From NCBI GenBank assembly GCA_021157555.1, contig JAGGWL010000267.1:1-9281 (forward strand): DNA of 9,281 nucleotides, written 5' to 3'. Under the pieces are notes generated by a model. That model was given only the letters and a program-made list of their open reading frames with translations. It did not search any database and had not been told where the DNA came from. The position numbers were made by a program, and so were the translations under genes. Position 1 is the stretch's first letter, and each line of letters opens with the position of its first letter. The DNA is from Deltaproteobacteria bacterium (GTDB lineage Bacteria; Desulfobacterota; Desulfobacteria; Desulfobacterales; BuS5). Shown piece by piece: positions 1 to 6,008 of this stretch.

Positions 1-6
1 CAGCCG

Positions 7-57
7 CGATAAGTGGACCGTGTGCGTAGCGCAGCGGAGCTCACGGTCCACTTATCG
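7..57. repeat. 16-bp perfect inverted repeat (hairpin)
   Basis: Positions 7-22 (CGATAAGTGGACCGTG) are exactly complementary to 42-57, leaving a 19-base GC-rich spacer. As RNA this would be a very stable stem-loop. No T-run follows on either side, so it is not a classic intrinsic terminator. The size and GC-rich spacer in an AT-rich setting fit a dispersed palindromic (REP/MITE-like) element. The left boundary may be cut by the window edge. Confidence 0.75.
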
Positions 58-204
58 GTGTTAATAAATAGAAAAAATTTCTGTCTATCCATATATTAAA
101 TTAAAATTAGATGATTTTTTTTGAATTCTTTGACTCTTTTATTTGTTATCAAGCTTTCTATTTAAAAATAGAATACAATCATGATGTAGAAATTAAGTTG
201 AAAT
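58..204. other. AT-rich non-coding stretch with a small hairpin
   Basis: No convincing gene is visible here on either strand. The only structure I see is an 8-bp AT-rich hairpin, TTCTATTT at 156-163 pairing with AAATAGAA at 166-173 across a 2-base loop. It lacks a following T-run, so I do not call it a terminator. Confidence 0.4.
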
Positions 205-384
205 TCAAACCGAATCTGGAATATCGTTTAATGCGGGAGGGATAGACTTTTTACGAATCCATATTTGATGTTCACCCTTCATGCTAAAATGAACATTCTT
301 TACAGCTCTCCATCCGTCGAGACTCCGTATCAATTCAGAGCCATAAACACGGATCGTCTTTCCTGTATTTTAAGCAATTACCAT
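205..384 (-). pseudogene. Degenerate coding remnant (unknown family)
   Basis: On the minus strand the frame ending in TGA at 205-207 is open back to an in-frame TAA at 370-372. It reads like protein: GKTIRVYGSELIRS, then LDGWRAVKNVHFSMKGEHQ, then IWIRKKSIPPALNDIPDSV. The frame has no start codon of its own with a ribosome binding site. Upstream of the stop an ATG (382-384) lies in frame, so the tract looks interrupted rather than short. Further upstream, towards 488, the same strand carries several stops in all frames. I do not recognise the family; a transposase remnant is possible. The plus-strand reading over 265-492 has no ribosome binding site and looks like an antisense shadow. Confidence 0.3.
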
Positions 385-488
385 GCCGCCATTTATGACT
401 CATCAGTCCGATTCATTCGTCCTGACAGCTTACCCCAAAGCATCAAGTCTTACACAACTCAGGCGGCAATAACCACCCTTCTGACAAC

Positions 489-647
489 CTAAAACCCAAC
501 AACCTTCCTGTCGGATTGCAGATTCTTGATGTGAGCCTCTTCTTCAAGTGCGTCAACAAATTGACTGTGGTTCAGTCTTTTTTTTGAATAAAATAAAAAC
601 AGGCCGCGTAGGGTCTTGAAATCACCGGGGGCACCAGCAACAAATTG
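489..647 (-). pseudogene. Open coding-like tract directly after the ATPase stop codon
   Basis: Immediately after the TGA of the AAA ATPase gene (648-650) the same minus-strand frame stays open for 52 codons to TAG at 489-491. It reads QFVAGAPGDFKTLRGLF, LFYSKKRLNHSQFVDALEEE, then AHIKNLQSDRKVVGF. The composition is protein-like but no ATG, GTG or TTG with a ribosome binding site begins it. The ATPase itself ends where its family normally ends, so I do not think this is a missing part of it. It may be the tail of another decayed gene, perhaps the same one as the 205-384 fragment with frameshifts between. Chance openness cannot be excluded. Confidence 0.25.
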
Positions 648-1964
648 TCAATTATTTTTCTTGAAATATTCTATAATATTCGATCTATTGGCCAGGTAGA
701 TTGGCAGGTTGAGAATGACCCGCCCTTTATTTATTATCTTTTCATAAGGAGCGGCAGAAATCAGTATGCCAAATTTTTGTCCAGTTAAATCCAGATAATG
801 TATAATATTTTTATAATGTCTTTTTTGTATTGATGTCGTGGCCTTGCATTCAACAGGTATTCGGGTTCTTGCATCTATAACATCTACAATAAAATCGACT
901 TCAATGCCGGCGGGTTTACCTTTTTTCCATGTGGAGACAGATTTAAATGCCGAAGCTCCCTGAAGAAGATTTAATAAAACAGCATTTTCAAATAGACCGC
1001 CAAGAGGTGTTCTCAACATCGGATCAATGGTATTCAGCAAGGAAATCGCAGGAACAGCCAAACTTCTAAACATATTTACAACACCAAGATCATGAAGATA
1101 TCTTTTTGGAAGAAAATTGCTGTGATTAGGATCTAAAGAATACTGAGAAACTTCAAGTAGAATATGCCAGGATTTCATTGCTTCCAAAATTTGTTTTGCA
1201 CAATATTTGGTTGCATCAATATGGGTATATTTTGATGGACTTCCAATATGATTGGCTACAGAGCGAAGCGTATTTATGAATAAACCGGGCTGGTATGCTT
1301 CTTTTCTTTCAAAATCTTCTTCAAGAGATGCAATAATTTCTTCAATAATTTCATTCGGGGGCTTGCCTGATTTAAATGCTTTAACAGCTTCAGGATAGCC
1401 TCCGGTCACCATATAATCATCAAAAAGCTCCAACAGAAGTTTGTGCCTTGACCCTGGTATTTTTTCCGGCGCAGAGAGAATATATTCATATAAAGGTTTC
1501 CCTTTTAAAAATTTGATGAATTCGGAAAACGAAAAGCTGAAGATACACATGCTTTTCATTCTGCCAACAGGTATTCGCGCACCTGCAGGAAAAAATCTGT
1601 TCATCGAAGAACCTGTCAGAATCACTTTAATATCATGCCAGTCTTCTTTAAACGATTTGACATATTCTGCCAGTTTCCTGCATTCCTGAGCTTCATCAAA
1701 AAACAGGATTGACCCTGGCTTAAGATTATATTGATCAGTCATCAGGGCGCTAAAATCAAAAAAATCTTCAGTCTTTGAAATCTCACGACGTATTTTCGGA
1801 TTTTTTTCCAGGTCATAAGCCAGATACGGCCTGCCTATAGTTTTTAAAACGCTGTTCACAAGATAGGATTTACCAACCTGTCTGGCACCTTCAATGATAA
1901 TTACATTATTGTCAGCTTGATCTGTAATAAGATCTTGTAATCTATTATGGATTTGTCGTTTCAT
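648..1964 (-). CDS. AAA family ATPase, AAA_14/DUF4143 type
   Basis: Predicted cytoplasmic P-loop ATPase of 438 residues with the usual two-part layout. The N-terminal AAA_14 ATPase domain has Walker A GARQVGKS (26-33), Walker B LFFDEAQ (Asp90, Glu91) and a sensor-like LTGSS (about 116-120), followed by the family's GGYPEAV motif (188-194). The C-terminal DUF4143 half ends in a PD-(D/E)XK-nuclease-like core: an E-V-D-F at 355-358 and ECK at 372-374 on a predicted strand. Whether it cuts DNA is unknown; the family is common, often horizontally acquired, and has no settled function. The length is typical. I chose the ATG at 1962-1964 because family members usually start M-K-R; a GTG at 1980-1982 in the same frame would add six residues. 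Neither start has a good ribosome binding site. The gene stands alone, with a large inverted repeat just upstream and decayed sequence downstream. Confidence 0.9.
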   Translation of the reverse strand: MKRQIHNRLQDLITDQADNNVIIIEGARQVGKSYLVNSVLKTIGRPYLAYDLEKNPKIRREISKTEDFFDFSALMTDQYNLKPGSILFFDEAQECRKLAEYVKSFKEDWHDIKVILTGSSMNRFFPAGARIPVGRMKSMCIFSFSFSEFIKFLKGKPLYEYILSAPEKIPGSRHKLLLELFDDYMVTGGYPEAVKAFKSGKPPNEIIEEIIASLEEDFERKEAYQPGLFINTLRSVANHIGSPSKYTHIDATKYCAKQILEAMKSWHILLEVSQYSLDPNHSNFLPKRYLHDLGVVNMFRSLAVPAISLLNTIDPMLRTPLGGLFENAVLLNLLQGASAFKSVSTWKKGKPAGIEVDFIVDVIDARTRIPVECKATTSIQKRHYKNIIHYLDLTGQKFGILISAAPYEKIINKGRVILNLPIYLANRSNIIEYFKKNN

Positions 1965-1993
1965 AAAAAGATCTATTAACACTGTTCAATATT

Positions 1994-2066
1994 TTTATCA
2001 AATAAATTTATCAAAATTAGCGGTTTTTATAAAATTAATTGTTTAAAAAACGCTATTTTTGATAAA
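1994..2066. promoter_or_regulatory. Inverted/direct repeat cluster upstream of the ATPase gene
   Basis: TTTATCAAAATTAGCG at 2007-2022 is matched by CGCTATTTTTGATAAA at 2051-2066, an inverted repeat with 15 of 16 bases complementary. The inner T-run (2024-2028) and A-run (2045-2049) could extend the stem. A third copy of the outer motif TTTATCAAA lies at 1994-2002, in direct orientation to the one at 2007-2015. The cluster ends about 30 bases before the ATPase start and covers the place a promoter would be. It could be an operator for a dimeric repressor, a long hairpin in the leader, or the ends of a small mobile element; the sequence does not decide. Confidence 0.5.
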
Positions 2067-2193
2067 TCAAGAAAAGTATGAAGAGAAAATACCATTGCTG
2101 CGAAAATGAGCAAATCTTTAATCTTTTCCTATGCTCCAAACCCTTAGGAACGGGGACGAAATAACTTCCACATGCAGTTTTTTTATATGAAAG

Positions 2194-2245
2194 TGCCTAA
2201 AGTGGTAGAGACAAGGCATGCCTTGTCTCTACGCATGCCTAAAGT
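2194..2245. repeat. 28-bp perfect palindrome flanked by 10-bp direct repeats
   Basis: Bases 2205-2232 form a perfect palindrome with no spacer; the half-arm is GTAGAGACAAGGCA and the centre lies between 2218 and 2219. TGCCTAAAGT occurs on both sides, at 2194-2203 and 2236-2245. The arrangement resembles an inserted palindromic element with target duplication, though the flanking copies are not exactly abutting (1 base on the left, 3 on the right). I recall GTAG-bounded palindromes of this type as dispersed repeats in several bacterial phyla; that is from memory. Confidence 0.7.
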
Positions 2246-2300
2246 TAAGGATTTCAACTAATTATATTTGTATTGTTCCTAATCTGCACTTTCATTTTTT

Positions 2301-2327
2301 CTCTGTGTACTCTGTGATCTCTGCAGT
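2301..2327. repeat. Three imperfect 9-bp tandem units
   Basis: CTCTGTGTA, CTCTGTGAT and CTCTGCAGT lie end to end. The pattern is short and imperfect, but it sits in the same intergenic stretch as the palindrome. It resembles a micro-repeat I believe is scattered through some Desulfobacterales genomes. No coding role is visible. Confidence 0.35.
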
Positions 2328-2359
2328 TAATCTTTCATTTTTTGTTGTGCCCGCCAGGG

Positions 2360-2434
2360 CATGAAGGTTATATCAAATATCCGGATATTAACAAAAAAGA
2401 TTTACAAAAGGCTCTTAATAGGATAAAAAAATGA
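2360..2434 (+). pseudogene. Orphan 3' gene tail (unknown family)
   Basis: The plus-strand frame ending at TGA 2432-2434 reads HEGYIKYPDINKKDLQKA followed by LNRIKK. This looks like the end of a real protein: an aromatic turn and then a charged amphipathic helix. Upstream, the sequence changes into repeat-like and low-quality reading with no start codon or ribosome binding site. It may be the 3' remnant of a gene whose body was lost when the repeats to its left inserted or recombined. I do not recognise the family. The fragment is short, so chance is possible. Confidence 0.3.
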
Positions 2435-2457
2435 AAAACTTGTATTTTTACTTCTTG

Positions 2458-2463
2458 AAGGAG
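2458..2463 (+). promoter_or_regulatory. Ribosome binding site of the KAP-type membrane protein gene
   Basis: AAGGAG lies 5 bases before the ATG at 2469. It is the strongest ribosome binding site in the window and fixes that start. Confidence 0.75.
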
Positions 2464-2468
2464 CTTTT

Positions 2469-3914
2469 ATGGGGAAAAAAAATTTAACAAAATCTACGAC
2501 AAAAAAAAAGACTAAAACAAAAAAAACTGCTGCTAAAAAAACTACCGCAACAAAGAAAGGTGCGAAAACAACAAAGAAAAAAATTACTTTAAAAGACCTG
2601 ATATTTAAAAAATTTGATACATGGAAGCCTGAGGAATCTTTTAAGGTTGAAATAGATAAAGAAGCGTTGAAAGCTTATACGGCTCCTCCTTTTATTACTG
2701 GATCGCCTGATGATACGGATCGTATAAAAAATATACTTTTCAAAAAATTCGATCCTGAAACCATGCGCAAACAAATAGAAGAATTAAAAGCCATGGCTGA
2801 ACAAGAAGCTGTCGAGAAAGCTGCCATAGAAAAGGCTGAGGCTGAACGTAAGGCTGCTGAAGAAAAGGCGGCACTGGAAAAAGCTGCCGCTGAAAAAAAA
2901 CTGGCTGAAGAAAAAGCGGCTAAAGAAAAGGTTGAAGCTGAAAAAAAGGCCGCTATAGAGAAAGCTGCCAGAGAAAAGGCCGAGGCTGAAAAAAAAGAGG
3001 CTGAGGAAAAGGCTGCCAAAGAAAAAGCTGAGGCTGAAAAAAGAGCTGCTGAGGAAAAAGAAGCAAAGGAAAAAGCTGAGGCTGAACGTAAGGCTGCTGA
3101 AGAAAAGGCGGCACTGGAAAAAGCTGCCGCTGAAAAAAAACTGGCTGAAGAAAAAGCGGCTAAAGAAAAGGTTGAAGCTGAAAAAAAGGCTGCTATCGAG
3201 AAAGCTGCCAGAGAAAAGGCCGAGGCTGAGAAAAAGGTCGCGAAAAAAGCTGCTGCTGAAAAAAAAGCTGCAGAAATGAAAAAAAATATTATAATAGCCA
3301 GCGCAGGTTTTGCACTGATTCTGCTGATGCTGATTGGCACCAGTTTTTTAAATATGAGTAATTTTTATTTAAAACCGGTTGAAGGTGGGATTGAAATCTG
3401 GCGGGGCTCTTTTGCTCCCATGGGACAAAAAGAATATTTTGCTCTGCAGGGCGCTGAACTTCAGGAACCTGCCAAAAAAGTTTACAGTAAAAAAGATGTG
3501 TATCCACTGATCTTCAATGACTATATTAAACAGGCGGACAGTCTTCTGGAAACTAAGGCAATCCCGGATTTTGACGAAATTAAGCATAATCTTGACAATG
3601 CACTAAAATATGGAGTAACTGCTGAACTCTGCGAAACAGCTCAAAGCCGTTTAAACAGGATAGATTTTATGATTCTGGTTTACAAAGCGGATATTGCGGC
3701 CGCAAAAAACAGCCTTGAATCTCTTAAGTCTGCAATGAGTTATTATAAAGAAGCGGCAGAGCTTAATCCCGCAGAGCATCAGGCCAAACAGCTTAAATTA
3801 AAAATTGAATCCATGTCACAAAAAATGTTTTTGCTTGAACAGGATGCGGCTATTGAGGCGGAAAAGGACGCATCAACATTTGAAGATGAAATGCCTGAAG
3901 CGGCTGAACATTGA
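2469..3914 (+). CDS. Lys/Glu/Ala-repeat membrane protein with histone-like N-terminal tail
   Basis: This is a 481-residue protein of unknown function. Residues 1-40 are almost only Lys, Thr and Ala, like histone H1-type or AlgP-type DNA-binding tails. A short LFKKFD-like motif appears twice (45-50 and 90-95). Residues from about 95 to 272 form a long Glu/Lys/Ala helical repeat, resembling the TolA middle domain or a single-alpha-helix. One clear membrane segment follows at 274-294. The C-terminal part (297-481) is mixed, with a TPR-like helical hairpin near 419-455 and an acidic end. There is no N-terminal signal peptide. Lysines before the membrane segment suggest the repeat stays in the cytoplasm and the C-terminal domain faces the periplasm, the reverse of TolA. 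A strong AAGGAG site supports the start. The gene stands alone and converges on the ABC operon. A repeat-driven similarity to TolA or IgA-protease-like names in databases should not be trusted. Confidence 0.85.
   Translation: MGKKNLTKSTTKKKTKTKKTAAKKTTATKKGAKTTKKKITLKDLIFKKFDTWKPEESFKVEIDKEALKAYTAPPFITGSPDDTDRIKNILFKKFDPETMRKQIEELKAMAEQEAVEKAAIEKAEAERKAAEEKAALEKAAAEKKLAEEKAAKEKVEAEKKAAIEKAAREKAEAEKKEAEEKAAKEKAEAEKRAAEEKEAKEKAEAERKAAEEKAALEKAAAEKKLAEEKAAKEKVEAEKKAAIEKAAREKAEAEKKVAKKAAAEKKAAEMKKNIIIASAGFALILLMLIGTSFLNMSNFYLKPVEGGIEIWRGSFAPMGQKEYFALQGAELQEPAKKVYSKKDVYPLIFNDYIKQADSLLETKAIPDFDEIKHNLDNALKYGVTAELCETAQSRLNRIDFMILVYKADIAAAKNSLESLKSAMSYYKEAAELNPAEHQAKQLKLKIESMSQKMFLLEQDAAIEAEKDASTFEDEMPEAAEH
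2835..3235 (+). repeat. In-gene direct duplication, 240-bp period
   Basis: Bases 2835-2950 are identical to 3075-3190 (116 bp). Similarity continues to about 2995/3235 with only three further substitutions (2951, 2957 and 2990 against 3191, 3197 and 3230). The period is 80 codons, so the reading frame is kept. Even synonymous positions match, which points to recent duplication or gene conversion rather than selection for a repetitive protein alone. Such repeats are also a risk for assembly error. Confidence 0.9.
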
Positions 3915-3973
3915 CTATAACCAGCATGCCCTGACAGGCACAACAAAACATGAAAATGAGATAGCGTTAATTG

Positions 3974-4005
3974 TGTAGGGGCGACCCTTGTGGTCGCCCT
4001 TTACA
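3974..4005. repeat. GC-rich hairpin repeat between convergent genes
   Basis: GGGCGACC (3979-3986) pairs with GGTCGCCC (3992-3999) across a 5-base loop. The outer bases TGTA and TACA extend the stem with one bulge. It lies in the 148-base gap between two convergent genes, so it could stop transcripts from either side, but no clean T-run follows. The GTAG-bounded arm resembles the palindrome at 2205-2232 in layout, and I recall near-identical hairpins as dispersed repeats in other genomes. Confidence 0.65.
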
Positions 4006-4062
4006 TATAAATTCATCATTTTTATATAAAAAAGGCAATAAAGCAGAGCCCAGGATATTTTG

Positions 4063-5046
4063 CTAAAATAGATGGCACCATACCTGGTGCCTTTCAGAGC
4101 CTGATTCCTGAGGGTTTTTTTCTCTACAAATACTCATAACTTCAGGACAGCGTGTATGAAATCTGCAACCTGAGGGAGGCGCAGCCGGTGAAGGCGTCTC
4201 CCCCTTTAATATAATTTTTTTTACATGTTCTCTTTTTTTATCGGGATCCGGAACCGGAACAGCGCTGATAAGAGCCTTGGTGTAAGGGTGCATCGGCCGG
4301 TTAATTATATCATCTACAATACCGCATTCCATCAACTTGCCAAGATACATAACCGCAACCCTGTCCGCAATATTGCTCACAACACTTAAATCATGCGATA
4401 TAAAAAGATAAGACAATTCATATTCCTCTTGCAGATCAATAAAAAGATTTATTATCTGTGCCTGTACTGATACATCAAGAGCGCTGATCGGTTCGTCACA
4501 TACTATAAATGAAGGCCTAAGAGATATTGCTCTTGCAATGTTTATTCTCTGCCGCTGCCCTCCTGAAAATTCGTGCGGATAACGATATATTGCATTTCCA
4601 TCCAGCCCAACTTCATTCATAAGCCTGATAGCATGCTCTTTGATTGAACCGATTACCATTTTAAATTCGATCAATCCTTCAGTAACAATATCAAGGATAT
4701 TCATTCTTGGATTCAGAGATGAAAGCGGATCCTGAAAAATAATCTGCATATTTTTACGCAAATTTCGATATTCATTTTTTTTCAATGCAAGGATATTTTT
4801 TCCCTGAAAAACAATCTCTCCTTTGTGTGCTTTTTCCAGGCCGACAAGTGTTCTTCCAATGGTTGTTTTTCCGCAGCCTGATTCACCCACCAGCCCCAAA
4901 GTCTCACCTTTGTTTATATAAAAGGAAACACCGTCAACAGCCCTTACATATCCAACTGTTTTCGCTATAATTCCTCTCTTGATAGGAAACCATGTTTTAA
5001 GATTTGAAACTTTTAGTATTGGTTCTGATTTCATAATATTTATCAT
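4063..5046 (-). CDS. Oligopeptide-type ABC transporter ATPase (OppF/DppF-like; second half of YejF)
   Basis: Cytoplasmic ATPase subunit that powers an oligopeptide-class ABC importer, 327 residues. It has Walker A GESGCGKT (54-61), Q-loop Gln105, signature FSGGQ (160-164), Walker B ending in Asp184-Glu185, and switch His218. The C-terminal oligopeptide-transporter domain carries the characteristic cysteines in SGCRFHTRCP...C...C (294, 300, 307, 324), a site reported to hold an iron-sulfur cluster in some Dpp ATPases. I chose the ATG at 5044-5046 because it overlaps the preceding stop codon as ATGA, which suggests translational coupling; the longer TTG reading at 5058 and the ATG at 5034 are weaker options. 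It is the last gene of the operon and pairs with the OppD-like ATPase. In E. coli YejF both ATPases are one chain. All catalytic motifs are intact. Confidence 0.93.
   Translation of the reverse strand: MINIMKSEPILKVSNLKTWFPIKRGIIAKTVGYVRAVDGVSFYINKGETLGLVGESGCGKTTIGRTLVGLEKAHKGEIVFQGKNILALKKNEYRNLRKNMQIIFQDPLSSLNPRMNILDIVTEGLIEFKMVIGSIKEHAIRLMNEVGLDGNAIYRYPHEFSGGQRQRINIARAISLRPSFIVCDEPISALDVSVQAQIINLFIDLQEEYELSYLFISHDLSVVSNIADRVAVMYLGKLMECGIVDDIINRPMHPYTKALISAVPVPDPDKKREHVKKIILKGETPSPAAPPSGCRFHTRCPEVMSICREKNPQESGSERHQVWCHLF
4065..4091 (-). terminator. Possible intrinsic terminator overlapping the end of the ABC operon
   Basis: On the minus strand GGCACCA and TGGTGCC (4085-4091 and 4074-4080) form a 7-bp stem with a 4-base loop. 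ATCTATTTT follows, the last bases being part of the final codons and next to the stop codon. The T-tract is interrupted, so termination would be moderate at best. It is unusual in lying inside the last codons of the OppF-like gene. Confidence 0.4.
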
Positions 5047-6005
5047 AATAGAAAACAAGCGGCTTTCCTGTTTTTACCAATATCCTTAAGAACCGGTTTT
5101 TCCTCTTTACATCTTTTAAAAGCGAATTCACATCTATCGTAAAAATGACACCCTGTTGGATAATTATATGGGGATGGCACATAACCCGCAACAGCCTTTA
5201 ACCTTTTTCCGGAGCAGCCCAGTTTCGGGATGGAATTTAACAGCCCTTTGGTATATGGATGCGCAGGCGTTGAAAAAATATCATTCCGCCGTCCCTCTTC
5301 AACTATTTCCGAAGCATACATTACAACTACCCTGTCGCACATTTCCCAAATCACACCCATGTCATGGGTAATAATCAGAATGGAAACTTCCTTGTTTTTC
5401 ATTGCGCGAATAAGCTCAAAAATCTGCATCTGAATTGTTACATCAAGAGCTGTTGTCGGTTCATCCGCTATGAGAAGATCCGGCTCCGTCATCATCGCCA
5501 TGGATATCATTACTCTCTGCTGCATCCCTCCCGAAAGCTGATAAGGCAAGGCAAACATTCTCTCTTTGGCATCAGGAATACCAACCTTCCCCAGCCATTC
5601 TTCCGATAATTTCCATGCCTTTTTTTTGCTGATTTTCTGGTGCATCCGTATTGTCTCCACCATTTGATTTCCAATACGGTGCAAAGGAGACAAGGCGGCA
5701 GATGGTTCCTGAAATATCATGCTTATTTTACGACCACGGATCCTTCTCATCTCTTTTATGCCGAGTTGAAGAAGATCTTCACCCTTAAACAAAATTTTTC
5801 CGCTTGCAATCCTTCCAGGAGGAGAAGGGATAAGTCGGGTGATGCTAAGCGCCGTAACGGTTTTACCGCAACCTGATTCACCAACCAGCCCAACAATCTC
5901 GCCCTTGCCGATATCGAATGAAACATGGTCAACAGCATTAAAAACGCCTTCGTCTGTTTCAAATGTTACGGTAAGATCATTTATATCCAGTATTTTTTCA
6001 ACCAT
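5043..6005 (-). CDS. Oligopeptide-type ABC transporter ATPase (OppD/DppD-like; first half of YejF)
   Basis: First of the two ATPase subunits, 320 residues, cytoplasmic. It has Walker A GESGCGKT (42-49), Q-loop Gln99, signature LSGGM (158-162), Walker B LLIADEP (Asp181, Glu182), and switch His214. The C-terminal oligopeptide domain has TGCHFYDRCEF and later cysteines (286, 292, 299, 317). The residues needed for ATP hydrolysis are present, so with the OppF-like partner it should form an active heterodimer. The ATG at 6003-6005 lies 3 bases after the YejE-like stop, and its 3' end overlaps the next gene by 4 bases. The length is normal for the family. The substrate, probably peptides, is inferred from the family and permeases only. 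Confidence 0.93.
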   Translation of the reverse strand: MVEKILDINDLTVTFETDEGVFNAVDHVSFDIGKGEIVGLVGESGCGKTVTALSITRLIPSPPGRIASGKILFKGEDLLQLGIKEMRRIRGRKISMIFQEPSAALSPLHRIGNQMVETIRMHQKISKKKAWKLSEEWLGKVGIPDAKERMFALPYQLSGGMQQRVMISMAMMTEPDLLIADEPTTALDVTIQMQIFELIRAMKNKEVSILIITHDMGVIWEMCDRVVVMYASEIVEEGRRNDIFSTPAHPYTKGLLNSIPKLGCSGKRLKAVAGYVPSPYNYPTGCHFYDRCEFAFKRCKEEKPVLKDIGKNRKAACFLL

Positions 6006-6008
6006 CTT

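Noticed and set aside
385..426. CTGATGA-type core on the minus strand, suggesting a hammerhead ribozyme
   Set aside because: The later GAAA is present only at a distance, and the bases between do not form the required stem II. A chance match.
265..492. Plus-strand 75-residue open frame
   Set aside because: It has no ribosome binding site and a composition unlike the real genes, and the opposite strand reads more like protein over the same bases. I treat it as an antisense shadow.
2078..2164. Short plus-strand open frame of 28 codons from ATG 2078
   Set aside because: It has no ribosome binding site, is cysteine-rich without a recognisable pattern, and lies between repeats. Not enough to call a gene.
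2301..2327. Possible CRISPR-like tandem repeat
   Set aside because: The units are 9 bases long, imperfect and without spacers. No cas gene is near.
2675..3340. Long minus-strand open frame (221 residues) across the helical repeat
   Set aside because: It consists of Ala/Ser/Phe repeats that are the exact antisense of Lys/Glu/Ala codons. The plus-strand gene has a strong ribosome binding site and a sensible domain layout.
2469..3914. Naming the KAP-type protein TolA
   Set aside because: TolA has its membrane segment at the N terminus and its helical domain in the periplasm. Here the segment follows the helix, no TolA C-terminal domain is seen, and no tol-pal genes are adjacent.
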